From Microbacterium terrisoli (GTDB lineage Bacteria > Actinomycetota > Actinomycetes > Actinomycetales > Microbacteriaceae), in assembly GCF_030866805.1 (NCBI RefSeq), contig NZ_CP133019.1:1488001-1552000 (forward strand): a DNA stretch of 64,000 bases. Direction: 5' to 3'. Made by a program: the position numbers and the translations under genes. Below, in pieces: positions 44,514 through 52,614 of this stretch; the first letter of the stretch is position 1, and each line of letters starts with the position of its first letter. The notes beneath the pieces are model-generated. The model saw only the letters and a list, made by a program, of their open reading frames with translations, ran no database searches and was not told the origin of the DNA.

Positions 44514-44880
44514 GGGGATGATCGGTTTCGACGTCGCCTGTCTATTCACGAGAAGCGGGCCGAGGACGCAGGGTTATCTCGCAAACGATCCCTGCAAAAC
44601 AATAAGTGCCAATGCAAAGCGCACTGACTTCGCCCTCGCTGCGTAAGCGAGCCCGATAGTCCGTCAGACCGTATGTGATTCCGGTACGGATCCTGGCGTC
44701 ATCTAGGAATCTCGCTGTGCGGCGGCGTCTGGACGCCGTACGGGACTCTTCCCAGGCTGGGCCTGTCGACTTAGGTGTCTGTGACAAAGGTCGGGGCCGA
44801 GCAGAACTTCTTCACAGACTGCGCCCGGAGAAGGCGTGGAGATTCAGTGACGGACGGGGGTTCGATTCCCCCCATCTCCA
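44514..44880 (+). ncRNA. ssrA: tmRNA
   Basis: The 5' end GGGGATG pairs with 3' CATCTCC to form the alanine-type acceptor stem; GATCGGTTTCGAC follows the 5' arm and GGGGGTTCGATTCCCCC is the T arm. The tag frame begins at GCC 44608 and encodes the 12-residue tag ANAKRTDFALAA, ending at TAA 44644-44646 in a CTCGC/GCGAG stem. The upstream AATAAGT context matches the resume site of other actinobacterial tmRNAs. It works with SmpB. The 3' end is the attachment site of the adjacent island. Confidence 0.95.
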
Positions 44881-44895
44881 CCGAGCCGTTGTCAC
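44861..44895 (+). other. attL (3' end of ssrA)
   Basis: The first 21 bases (TTCGATTCCCCCCATCTCCAC) are identical to 58681-58701. The left copy then has one extra C, followed by GAGCCGTTGTCAC shared by both. The left copy completes the tmRNA acceptor stem, so insertion leaves ssrA functional. Confidence 0.88.
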
Positions 44896-44897
44896 AG

Positions 44898-44941
44898 AGA
44901 GGGTCAGAAACCCGCGGAATCACGCGGATTTCTGGCCCTCT
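44898..44941 (+). terminator. Island-supplied terminator hairpin after ssrA
   Basis: Stem AGAGGGTCAGAAA / TTTCTGGCCCTCT (one G-U), continued after a C:A mismatch by CCGCG / CGCGG, with a 7-base loop... followed by TCC. It lies just inside the island and probably replaces the native ssrA terminator now found at 58722. Confidence 0.7.
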
Positions 44942-44971
44942 TCCTTGCTCGGACTCGGCGTCGATTCCCGA

Positions 44972-45011
44972 TTTGCCCACAATTTGCCCACACGCCCGAG
45001 GCTTGCCCACA
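44972..45011. repeat. Arm-type repeats, left end (TTTGCCCACA x2, CTTGCCCACA x1)
   Basis: Copies at 44972-44981 and 44983-44992, and a variant at 45002-45011 that ends just outside the integrase stop codon. The same pair recurs at the right end. Spacing of 11 bp (about one helical turn) fits binding by an integrase N-terminal arm domain. Confidence 0.65.
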
Positions 45012-45012
45012 G

Positions 45013-46182
45013 TCATACCTGAATGATGCGGCTGACGTCGGCGGCGAGCGCACCCTGGTTGAGGCGGGCGGCGACGTCGGCCAGGTCGTCCTCGAACAGG
45101 TCGGCGTACGTGTCGAGCGTCATCGCTGCGGACTTGTGGCCGAGCATCCGCTGCACCGCCTTCACATTGGCGCCGGACGAGATCGCCAGGCTCGCGGCCG
45201 TGTGCCGGAGATCGTGCGGCGTGAGCCGCTCGATGCCTGAGCGTTCGAGCGCTGCGGCGAACCACGACGTGGTCCCGACGCTGGTCTTCGCCCGTCGGAG
45301 GTGGTTGCCCTCGGCATCGGTGAACACGAGGTCGTCTGGACCCCTGCCGGTGCACATCTCTTGGAGAGGCTGCTCGAGGAACTCGGGGAAGGGCACGATC
45401 CGTCGCTCCCAGTTCTTCGGAGCGCCGAGGACGATGCGTCCTTCGACCTCGACGGCGGCACGATTGACCTGGATACGCTGCCGGTCGAAGTTGATGTCGC
45501 GGACGTGCATGCCGATCGCCTCGCTCCATCGAAGGCCGCAGTAGGCGAGGACGAGGATCAGCGTGCGGTAGGTCGACGTGCTCGCTGCTTCGGCGAGGCG
45601 GACGACCTCGGCGTGCGTCAGGTAGCGTCGCGGCTTCTCGGAGCGCTTGGTCGGCAGGTTCTGGGCACCGCGAGCGACGTTGCGGGGAATTCGCCCGTCA
45701 CGAACGGCGGTATCGAGGATGCCGGCGAGCACGCCGAGCGCGCGATAGACGACCGTCGCCGAGCGCGGCTTGCCGGCGACGCCGCTGCTCTTCGTGCGAT
45801 TCGTCGGCGCCGTGCCTTCGGAGAGTTCCCGGATCCACTGCTCGACCTGTGAAGCGCGGATGTCACCGATGCGGGTGTCTCCCCATCGAGGGCGGACGTA
45901 GACGCGCCACGAGGTTTCCAGCGAGCTGTACGACGACGCCTTGAGGGAGTGGCGCTTGTTGCGCATCCACTCGGTGCCGAGGTCGCCGACGGCGGCTCGC
46001 GCCGCGGACGGATCGGTGTACGAGCCGTCGGTGCGGGCGACTTCGGTCCGGGCGAGGAAGATCTCGGCCTCGCGCTTGGTCCGAAACCCGCGCTTCTCGA
46101 CCTGGCGATGGGTGCTGTCGTCGCGCCAGCGAACACGGTAGCGGCGGCCGGCCGCCGCCTGATACGCCGTGATGCTGCCCAT
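45013..46182 (-). CDS. int: Tyrosine site-specific integrase of the island
   Basis: 389 residues. The N-terminal arm-binding domain (about 1-60: YRVRWRDDSTHRQVEKRGF, TKREAEIFLA) is followed by a core-binding domain (about 65-170) and the catalytic domain. Active-site residues are in place: Arg218 (YCGLRWSEA), His323 and Arg326 (TPHDLRHTAA), His349 (MLGHKSAA) and nucleophile Tyr359 (TLDTYADL). It should catalyse insertion at, and excision from, the ssrA 3' end. The gene reads toward attL, as is usual. No excisionase gene is recognised nearby. Confidence 0.94.
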   Translation of the reverse strand: MGSITAYQAAAGRRYRVRWRDDSTHRQVEKRGFRTKREAEIFLARTEVARTDGSYTDPSAARAAVGDLGTEWMRNKRHSLKASSYSSLETSWRVYVRPRWGDTRIGDIRASQVEQWIRELSEGTAPTNRTKSSGVAGKPRSATVVYRALGVLAGILDTAVRDGRIPRNVARGAQNLPTKRSEKPRRYLTHAEVVRLAEAASTSTYRTLILVLAYCGLRWSEAIGMHVRDINFDRQRIQVNRAAVEVEGRIVLGAPKNWERRIVPFPEFLEQPLQEMCTGRGPDDLVFTDAEGNHLRRAKTSVGTTSWFAAALERSGIERLTPHDLRHTAASLAISSGANVKAVQRMLGHKSAAMTLDTYADLFEDDLADVAARLNQGALAADVSRIIQV

Positions 46183-46270
46183 GATGCGCCTCGGGATCAG
46201 GGTAGAGCTTCTTCGGCATCTGGCGCGATGGAAGCCATGCGCGTGAGATCGATCCGGAGTCGGGTGAAAG

Positions 46271-46291
46271 GTCTATATACTGCTCTATACA
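46271..46291 (+). promoter_or_regulatory. Promoter/operator region of the vapBC-like pair
   Basis: An AT-rich stretch containing TATACT (46276-46281) and TATACA (46286-46291) in a repeated CTATA-TAC pattern, 20 bp before the start codon and followed by GGAGAGGAGGAG. It is a likely -10 element with overlapping antitoxin-binding repeats. Confidence 0.5.
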
Positions 46292-46310
46292 AACCGGGAG
46301 AGGAGGAGTC

Positions 46311-46532
46311 ATGACGGTCACGTCAATCGATATCGACCCGAACGCGCTGCGCCAAGCGAAAGAGCTCGCCGGCACGACCTCCAATCGCGAGACGGTGGAT
46401 CTCGCCCTGCGCACTCTCATCGCCGTCCGTCGCCAGCCGGCGGCCGTCGAGCGGATTATCGCCCGTACGTTCGAGCCCAACCAGATCGACGCACCGACGA
46501 TTCCGCCGGCGACGGCGATTGCCGGCCAGTGA
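46311..46532 (+). CDS. vapB: VapB-like antitoxin
   Basis: 73 residues. The N-terminus TVTSIDIDPNALRQAKELAG and SNRETVDLALRTLIAVRRQ form a VapB-type ribbon-helix-helix that should bind its own promoter. The C-terminal tail (residues 50-73) is Pro/Ala-rich and would wrap the toxin. A strong GGAGG precedes the ATG. It is coupled to the toxin gene by a 4-bp overlap. Confidence 0.87.
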   Translation: MTVTSIDIDPNALRQAKELAGTTSNRETVDLALRTLIAVRRQPAAVERIIARTFEPNQIDAPTIPPATAIAGQ

Positions 46533-46933
46533 CGACCTACCTCGTCGACAACAGCATCTGGCAGAAGGCCGCAACGAGCGAAGCGATTGCGACAAGACTC
46601 CGGGAGCTCTCACCCAGTCACCTGATCATCACCTGCCCGCCGCAAGTTCTCGAGTACTGCCATTCGGCCCGGACCCCGCTGGAGTACCAAGAACTCCGCG
46701 CGGACATGGAGCAGCTACTGCCCGCATGGGAGCACCCCGACGAGCAGCGAGCCCTGGACGTCCAGCAGGCGCTGTGGGACACCGGGCTCATGCGCGCGGC
46801 AGCGGCGTTCGATTGCCTCATTGCGGCATACGCCGTCGTCAACGACGCTGTCATCCTGAACTCCGACCACGACTTTGAATTCATCGAGATCGCCACGCAG
46901 GGCGCGGTTCGGCAGGAGTACGTCGCGGCCTAG
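46529..46933 (+). CDS. vapC: PIN-domain toxin (VapC-like ribonuclease)
   Basis: 134 residues. Acidic residues of the PIN active site are visible: Asp in YLVDNSIWQ, Glu in PQVLEYCHS, Asp in AAAFDCLIAAYAV and Asp in LNSDHDFEFI. PIN toxins cleave tRNA or rRNA when freed from VapB. GTG 46529 overlaps the antitoxin stop. The pair probably stabilises the island by addiction; an antiphage role is possible. Confidence 0.88.
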   Translation: MTTYLVDNSIWQKAATSEAIATRLRELSPSHLIITCPPQVLEYCHSARTPLEYQELRADMEQLLPAWEHPDEQRALDVQQALWDTGLMRAAAAFDCLIAAYAVVNDAVILNSDHDFEFIEIATQGAVRQEYVAA

Positions 46934-47037
46934 GGGACTTCCGACCCGATCCGATCCCTAGCCCTGTTGCGGGTGAGACCGGCGGCAGCCGCCGGCCGCG
47001 ACGGTCGGCGGCTGCGGATGGCCGCGACGACGCGGGT

Positions 47038-47487
47038 TCAGAAGATGTGTGCTTCGCATGTGGCGAGGAATGCCACGCGGCGGCGCTGCAATTCGCGGTA
47101 GACGGTGGCACGGGACACATTGAACAGCTCGGCGATCTCAGTCTGGCTGTACTCACCCCGGTCCTGGACGTCGAACAGGAGCTTTCGCTGCGTCATCGAC
47201 AGCTTTGGCTGCTTGCCCTTCAGGTGTCCCTTCGCACGCGCCACCGCCATCCCTTCTTTCATGCGCAGGGCGAGCCGGTCGAGTTTGGTGACCACGAGCG
47301 TGTCACCTTCCCGGACGGCGGCGAGGGCTTCGCGCAGTCCAGGCCTGGCCCGGTTCGTGGCGGTCAGTCCGTGATCGACGTACATGTTCGAATCGAGGAC
47401 TCCCAGTCGCAGCAGTGCGTCTCGCTGCGAAGTGAGGTCTTGATCCGCTGTGGAGACCCTGGCGTAGCCAATCAGTATTCCGTTCAT
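47038..47487 (-). CDS. Serine recombinase (resolvase/invertase) with internal deletion
   Basis: 149 residues; relatives have about 190-200. The catalytic start is present (IGYARVSTADQDLTSQRDAL, with the nucleophilic Ser) and TLVVTKLDRLA, but the frame then jumps directly to LRMKEGMAVARAKGHLKGKQ. That omits about 50-60 residues that normally hold the end of the catalytic core and part of the long E helix. The C-terminal helix-turn-helix (YSQTEIAELFNVSRATVYREL) is intact. It is probably catalytically dead but might still bind DNA. Confidence 0.8.
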   Translation of the reverse strand: MNGILIGYARVSTADQDLTSQRDALLRLGVLDSNMYVDHGLTATNRARPGLREALAAVREGDTLVVTKLDRLALRMKEGMAVARAKGHLKGKQPKLSMTQRKLLFDVQDRGEYSQTEIAELFNVSRATVYRELQRRRVAFLATCEAHIF

Positions 47488-47794
47488 GCCGCCGACGGTG
47501 CCACCGTCACCGCAGAGGCGCACCTGGGTTGGATCCTCATGCGGGCGATGCGCGGAGGCGGGGCGGCTGCGAGCGGCGGTTCGCTCCAGCTTCGGCTTCT
47601 CTGTGAGGTCGGAGGGACAGGACTGGGGACGGTCTTGTGCTTTGATGCACGCCTCTCGGCGAGCGCGTTCGATCAGACGCCGGTGAGCTGGGCTAGATTC
47701 AGGGACGGTGTGCGGCGGCGTTTTCCGATAACACGCCGACATAGAGGTGCATCCCACTGCCGTGCCCTGTGGGAGTGCGCCAACATATGCCGCT
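47488..47794. other. Gene-free stretch in the island
   Basis: About 310 bp between the resolvase remnant and a frameshifted ORF. Open frames here are antisense-type artefacts with Arg/Ser/Pro-rich composition. I see no RNA gene or conserved protein. Confidence 0.5.
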
Positions 47795-48644
47795 TTAGAT
47801 GTCGAACGGCCGCTCGCGGCTCTCGCCGCCTTCCGTCCACTTCACCAAGACGCTCGTCGGCACGCCATCCGCGATGCTGCGGTCGTAGCGGAACCGCTGC
47901 GTCTGACCCGCGTGCAGCGTCCGAGCGCGATCGCCTCGTAAAGCAGGTTCGCCGGACGGTCTCCAGCGCGCGCTGTGAGCGCTTCGGCGTCGGCGGTGCC
48001 TTCGTTGCGGAGGTCGATGTACCGACGCACACTGTTCCTCACACGACCGCGGCTGTCCGTCCGGGACGCGTCATCGCTCCCAGCCTGCGCCACGAGCCTC
48101 ACCTCTGGAGCAACCGAAGAAGGAGTGAGTTCCCGCGCGCCGAGTCCCAGCTCGGCGATGTCACTCTCGATTGCCGCCCAGACCTTGTGGAGCAGTTCGT
48201 CCGGGTTGACGTACGTGCCGTACAGGCTGCGTTCTCGTAGGTCGTCCTGGAAAACACGAAGCGCCTGGAGCTGCTCTAGGTCGACGTCGTGCGCATGCGA
48301 GGCCATGGAGAACCAGAGGTGTACGCGCCGCCCGTCCGCGATGGCTCGGTCGACCTCTCGGCCGTTCCGGAGATCGCCGTCGGCGTCGCGGTGCCGATGC
48401 GACTGCCGAAAATACCGATCAAAGAGTCGGCGTTGTCGAGAAGCGCCGCATTGATGATCGCCTGTGGGTGGTCGCCAGCCCGCGGAGATACGCTCTCCCA
48501 GCGCAGCGGCACAACGACGACACCACGTGTCCGGGTGCTCGCCTCGTTCCAGCTCGTGATTGCGCGCATGACGGCTTCACGCCCGTCGCCCACGTCCCCA
48601 GGAGACGCGATCATCACGTAGAGCACGGTCGCGGTCGTAGTCAT
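47795..48644 (-). pseudogene. Frameshifted ORF of an uncharacterised nucleotidase/TIR-like family
   Basis: Frame 1 from ATG 48644 reads TATVLYVMIASPGDVGDGR, HPQAIINAALLDNADSLIGIF and GSRIGT, a pattern I recognise from uncharacterised bacterial proteins. Near 48360 one base is missing: the sense strand has GCCGAGAGGTCGAC where GCCGAGGAGGTCGAC would continue in frame. After the shift a second frame gives VDRAIADGRRVHLWFSMAS and a helical region to about 47925. A second shift leads to the plausible ending LHAGQTQRFRYDRSIADG, stopping at TAA 47797-47795. The gene is either decayed or affected by sequencing errors. Confidence 0.7.
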
Positions 48645-48836
48645 GTTCTGAGCATAGGAGCGCCCTACCTGCACTCCCGACCTCGGCCGGGCACTGCACG
48701 CAAGCGTGGCCTGTTTGGGAATCGGCGCCCCCGACGTTTTCTGGTGCGGCACTCCTCATGCCAGTTGCCGTTGGTCAACGCGACGGGTACCGCAAGTCGT
48801 CGAGCGACTCGAGTGCGGCGTCAGTAGGTTGACACC

Positions 48837-49397
48837 ATGGCGCTCAGACCTTTTTCGCGCGCACACGGCCGCCCCGCACCCGTCGTGCCCAACCCCGACC
48901 ACGCGTGGAAGCTCCTCGGGCTCGTAAACGAGTGGATCCGTCACTCCGACGCCAAGGCAGGAGTGACTCTCGCCTTCACGGGCGTCCTCGCGACAATGGC
49001 GTTCAACCTGACGAAGGACTTCACGGCACGGACCACCCTCTTCGACGTGTGCGTGATCCTCGCATGCCTCCTTCTCGTGACAACGGCGGCGCTCTGCGGG
49101 TGGACCCTCACGCCGCGCATCAATGACAAGGACGCCGACCCCGAGGCAATCAACAGGGTGTTCTTCGCAAGCATCTCCACCAACTTCAAAGGCGATCGGC
49201 CCAGGCACGGACAGGTCCTCAGCACGCTGTCAGCCGACCCTGACGAACTGGTGAGGGACCTCGCCGACCAGATTCACGCGAACGCGAAGATCGCGACGGT
49301 CAAGGCGAAATACGCGCTGTGGGCGATCCGGTCCGCCCTGGCCGCTGGGGCGGCAGTGGCGGCGCTGGCCATAATCATCGGCGTCACGAACAGCTGA
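48837..49397 (+). CDS. Pycsar system transmembrane effector (PycTM-like)
   Basis: 186 residues. AWKLLGLVNEWIRHSDAKAG followed by a hydrophobic helix (VTLAFTGVLATMAFNL, about 43-60) is the hallmark of the Pycsar effector family. A second helix lies at about 67-90 and a third at the C-terminus (about 160-183), with a charged cytoplasmic middle segment (DPDELVRDLADQIHAN). In known systems the effector senses cCMP or cUMP and disrupts the membrane to abort infection. It is followed 11 bp later by a nucleotide cyclase gene, the expected partner. Confidence 0.85.
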   Translation: MALRPFSRAHGRPAPVVPNPDHAWKLLGLVNEWIRHSDAKAGVTLAFTGVLATMAFNLTKDFTARTTLFDVCVILACLLLVTTAALCGWTLTPRINDKDADPEAINRVFFASISTNFKGDRPRHGQVLSTLSADPDELVRDLADQIHANAKIATVKAKYALWAIRSALAAGAAVAALAIIIGVTNS

Positions 49398-49408
49398 GGG
49401 GAACCACG

Positions 49409-50140
49409 GTGGATGGAAACTACCGCTCCTATGACTATGAGCGGAGTTCGGAACGGATCCGCGAAATCCTGGACATGCCGGAGGGATCTTTCCAAGAGGT
49501 CGAGGGAAACCTTCCAGACCGTGACCGTCTCACCTATACGAACGGCTTCTACGGCACCTGTTCGGCCGTCTTCATCGACATTCGCAACTCGTCCGGGCTC
49601 ACCGCCAGACACAAGCGGCCCCGTCTGGCCAAGATATACCGCGCGTTCATATCCGAGATGGTCGCAGTGCTCAACTCCGACCCCAAGATCCGAGAGGTCA
49701 ACATCGTCGGCGACTGTGTGTGGGCGGTCTACCGCACAACCTTGCAGAAAGACCTCGACGACGTGTTCGCCATCGTGTACCAGGCAAACACGCTCGTTCG
49801 GTTACTGAACTACCACCTGCAAGCGCACGGGATCGACCCGATAGCGGTCGGCATCGGGGTAGACGACGGGCGCGTCCTCATGATCAAGGCTGGCTACGCC
49901 GGAAGCGGGATTAACGATGTCGTCTACATGGGTGACGTCGTGAATCGAGCAGCACACCTGGCCCATGAGGCAGGGCGAGGCTGGCGGGTGCCGATCTATG
50001 CTGGCTCGTACTTCTACGACAACCTCAACGAGCAGAACCGAAGTTTCTTGCAGCCGAGATACGTGCGCGACCTGGGCACGGTGTACGCCGGGTACGTCAT
50101 CGATCTCCACATGGACGAATGGATCGACACGTTCGCGTAG
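49409..50140 (+). CDS. Class III nucleotide cyclase, PycC-like
   Basis: 243 residues. The two metal-binding Asp residues are Asp57 (AVFIDIRNSSGLT) and Asp102 (VNIVGDCVWAVY), 45 apart as in class III cyclases. The transition-state Asn is Asn179 in GDVVNRAAHLAH; the usual Arg four residues later is His183. GTG 49409 follows GAGGGG and lies 11 bp after the effector. Architecture and partner indicate a Pycsar pyrimidine cyclase that makes cCMP or cUMP on phage infection. Product specificity cannot be assigned by eye. Confidence 0.82.
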   Translation: MDGNYRSYDYERSSERIREILDMPEGSFQEVEGNLPDRDRLTYTNGFYGTCSAVFIDIRNSSGLTARHKRPRLAKIYRAFISEMVAVLNSDPKIREVNIVGDCVWAVYRTTLQKDLDDVFAIVYQANTLVRLLNYHLQAHGIDPIAVGIGVDDGRVLMIKAGYAGSGINDVVYMGDVVNRAAHLAHEAGRGWRVPIYAGSYFYDNLNEQNRSFLQPRYVRDLGTVYAGYVIDLHMDEWIDTFA

Positions 50141-50236
50141 GGGACGCCTCTTGGATTCCGTGAGGCGTTTCCCTGGCGGCGCCGGGCCACTTGGGATGTC
50201 GGCGCCTCCCTCTATCGTTCTATCGGGAGGGTGGCA

Positions 50237-51178
50237 ATGCCTCAAATGACGGACGTAGACCTCGACGGGTTGCTGGAGACGCTGGACGACAGCACCAAGG
50301 AGGAGTTCGCCTCCAAACCGACGGTCGAGGAGTGGAGTGACGACTTCGATGTCGCGGATCTCCCCATCCAGGCGCGCAAATGGATTCAGATCCCCGATGT
50401 CGTCGCGGTAGTCGCGGACCTCAAGGCGTCGACCCACCTGGGAACGGGAAAGCATGCTGCCTCGACGGCCAGCATCTATCAGGCCGCGACCGGCGGCACG
50501 GTAAGCATTTTCAATCGTTTCGGCGCCGACTTCATCGCCATTCAGGGAGACGGGGCGGTCGCGCTCTTCTGGGGCGAACAGCGGTACGAACGAGCCATGT
50601 GCTCAGGGATCACCGTGAAGACGTTCAGCGAGAAGTCACTGGTGCCGCGCCTCGAGAACAAGTGGCCCGCACACGCCAAGGAGCACCCGACCGGCTTCAA
50701 GGTGGGAGTCGCGAGCGGCCGCGTCCTTGTGAAGCGGATCGGGACGCCGCGAAACCTGTCCGAGCAGGAGCCGGTGTGGGCCGGGACACCCGTGAATTTC
50801 GCGACGAAGGCAGCGCAGCAGGCGGACCGGCACGAACTCATCGTCGCGGGGTCGGTGTGGGATCAGATCGAGAAGAACGACTACCTCACCATCACCTGCC
50901 CGTGCAGCGATGGGCCCAGTGCCACCCTATGGTCCGATGTCACCATCGAGAAGATCCCGGAGGGCAACACCGAGCGCGACGGACGCCTGCTATCTGCGAC
51001 CTGGTGCGACCTGCATGGTGACGAGTACGTGACGGCTATCCTCGACGGCTTGAGGAACCGTGTCGACGCTGACGAAGCACGGGCAGTGCTCTTCAAGGCA
51101 CTGTTCGCGAACGCCTTGCGAGTGACGTCTCAGCAAAAGAGGCGGGATCTCCGCGCTCGCAGGCTGGGACTTCGCTAA
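50237..51178 (+). CDS. Second, divergent class III nucleotide cyclase-like protein
   Basis: 313 residues. Residues about 53-245 carry a cyclase homology domain: metal Asp61 (VVAVVADLKASTHLG) and Asp105 (FIAIQGDGAVALFWGE), 44 apart; GFKVGVASGRVLVKRIG; and Asn187 in AGTPVNFATKAAQQ, with Lys191 where Arg is usual. An acidic helix precedes the domain, and a helical C-terminal tail (about 265-313) ends very basic (QQKRRDLRARRLG). ATG 50237 has GGGAGG 6 bases upstream. It lies 96 bp after the PycC-like gene on the same strand. It may produce a second signal or modulate the first. Confidence 0.75.
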   Translation: MPQMTDVDLDGLLETLDDSTKEEFASKPTVEEWSDDFDVADLPIQARKWIQIPDVVAVVADLKASTHLGTGKHAASTASIYQAATGGTVSIFNRFGADFIAIQGDGAVALFWGEQRYERAMCSGITVKTFSEKSLVPRLENKWPAHAKEHPTGFKVGVASGRVLVKRIGTPRNLSEQEPVWAGTPVNFATKAAQQADRHELIVAGSVWDQIEKNDYLTITCPCSDGPSATLWSDVTIEKIPEGNTERDGRLLSATWCDLHGDEYVTAILDGLRNRVDADEARAVLFKALFANALRVTSQQKRRDLRARRLGLR

Positions 51179-51492
51179 GAGCACCGGCATGCGGCTGCAG
51201 TCGATTTCGGCCGTGAAGTGCCCGCGAGCGGGCAGCCGCCGGTGATGGGCCTCTTCTAGGCGCGGGATGGTCTCGACCGCGCCCCCCCACTTCGACGAGC
51301 GTGACGTGGTGATCGTGGTCCGCGAGCTCCGCCGAGCAGCACCGCGGCTCACGCGGAAGCCCGCGACGTTGCTCGCCGAGCATGTGGTGGCGTCGACATA
51401 GCGCGCTCCTCGCGCGAACGTCAGTCCGGGTCTGCTGGCGCGGTTGCGAGCGGGCCGCGCATCGCTGCTCCGTCGGCCCTAGGCTCGGGCAG
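51179..51492. other. Gene-free stretch between cyclase 2 and HEPN/TOPRIM gene
   Basis: About 314 bp. Minus-strand frames are open but have no recognisable motif or start signal. The stretch could hold a promoter for the HEPN/TOPRIM gene or debris of an insertion. I see no RNA gene. Confidence 0.45.
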
Positions 51493-52614
51493 GTGGCCGC
51501 CCATTCATATGTGATCGTCGGAGTCGAGCCCAATCGGGTCATCGTCGATAGCGCTCGCGAGGCCGTTCCAACAGCCATGGCCGCGCTCTTCTCCGAACAT
51601 GAGCGAGTTAGTGCTACGTCCTACGTGAGTTCTGCGGGCGACTTACGGATTCGCCTCCACTTGCTCGGCTACGACAAGAAGTTCACCACTCGCGTGGTCG
51701 AGATGCTCTGGCTGGACCGGATCAATGTTCAGCAGCCGGCGGATGTATCGCCATCTGACCTCATCGATGCTTGGATTGCGCACATAGACGAGCCGGGCGA
51801 GCACGGCATGCCGAACAAGCACGCTCGAGCGCTTGAAGAACAGTGGGGAACGATCTGGGGCGAATCACGTCGGCAGCTCAGGTACCTGCTAGACCGGATC
51901 CCGGCCGACACCCGCGTGGAGCTCGATCTCTCCGAACCTGTCGATCGGGGGTACGTGCCGCCCTCCACGTTCGCGCTTGACGCCAGGAATGAGCTGGCGA
52001 ATGAGGCTTCGGGTTCCATGCCGACAATTGTTCTAACTGAAGGGTCAACAGACGCGGAAGCGTTGACCGCAGCTGTGGAGTTCGTGCGGCCGGGCCTCGC
52101 AGGCTTCTTGACCTTCATAAACTACGGCCTGAAGCCCGACGGGGGCGTCGGCGCGGTGACCAATGGGATGAAAGCTTTCGCGTCTGCGGGCGTGGCGAAC
52201 CGTGTGACCGGCCTTTTTGACAACGACACTGCCGGCGCCGACGGAAAGAAGGCGTTGAAGGGGATCAATCTCCCCGACCGAATCAGAGCAGTGTCACTGC
52301 CACCGCTGGACCTAGCGCGGGCCTACCCGACTCTGGGGCCCACTGGCCCCCAAGTGCTCGACGTGAACGGAAGGGCTGTCTCCATCGAGTTCTTCTTCGG
52401 TCGAGATGTGCTCACCGATCCCTCGGGCGCGCTTGAGCCTGTGCAATGGACCCGCTTCATCGACTCCCAGGGCGAGTACCAGGGCGAGTTCCTGCGCAAG
52501 CGCGAGATCCAGCAGCGGTTCCGCGCCAAGGTGGTGCGGGCCCGTGAAGGAGACTTGGTGGCAAGCGAGTGGGCTGATCTCGCCAAGCTGCTCGACTACA
52601 TTGCGGACTCGTAA
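51493..52614 (+). CDS. HEPN/TOPRIM-associated domain protein
   Basis: 373 residues. The N-terminus (HSYVIVGVEPNRVIVDSARE, TAMAALFSEHER) matches the HEPN/Toprim N-terminal domain family found in bacterial conflict systems, which fixes GTG 51493 as the likely start; 37 upstream codons in frame look non-coding. A helical middle region (about 90-170) follows, then a TOPRIM fold with Glu183 (IVLTEGSTDAEAL) and the DxD pair Asp243/Asp245 (TGLFDNDTAG). TOPRIM proteins of this type are predicted metal-dependent nucleases. It may act alone or with the upstream cyclases. Confidence 0.82.
   Translation: MAAHSYVIVGVEPNRVIVDSAREAVPTAMAALFSEHERVSATSYVSSAGDLRIRLHLLGYDKKFTTRVVEMLWLDRINVQQPADVSPSDLIDAWIAHIDEPGEHGMPNKHARALEEQWGTIWGESRRQLRYLLDRIPADTRVELDLSEPVDRGYVPPSTFALDARNELANEASGSMPTIVLTEGSTDAEALTAAVEFVRPGLAGFLTFINYGLKPDGGVGAVTNGMKAFASAGVANRVTGLFDNDTAGADGKKALKGINLPDRIRAVSLPPLDLARAYPTLGPTGPQVLDVNGRAVSIEFFFGRDVLTDPSGALEPVQWTRFIDSQGEYQGEFLRKREIQQRFRAKVVRAREGDLVASEWADLAKLLDYIADS

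Noticed and set aside
44581..44646. A longer tmRNA tag starting at GCA 44581 (adding NDPCKTIS before ANAKRTDFALAA)
   Set aside because: The resume context AATAAGT-GCC in other actinobacterial tmRNAs places the first tag codon at 44608, and a 12-residue tag is normal.
46949..47037. GC-rich palindromic stretch after vapC
   Set aside because: The CGGCGGCAGCCGCCGGCCG symmetry is short and irregular, with no T-tract. It may be a weak terminator but is not distinctive enough to call.
51093..51578. Minus-strand ORF of 161 codons overlapping the HEPN/TOPRIM start
   Set aside because: No recognisable motif, Arg/His-rich, no ribosome binding site, and it conflicts with the better-supported plus-strand gene.
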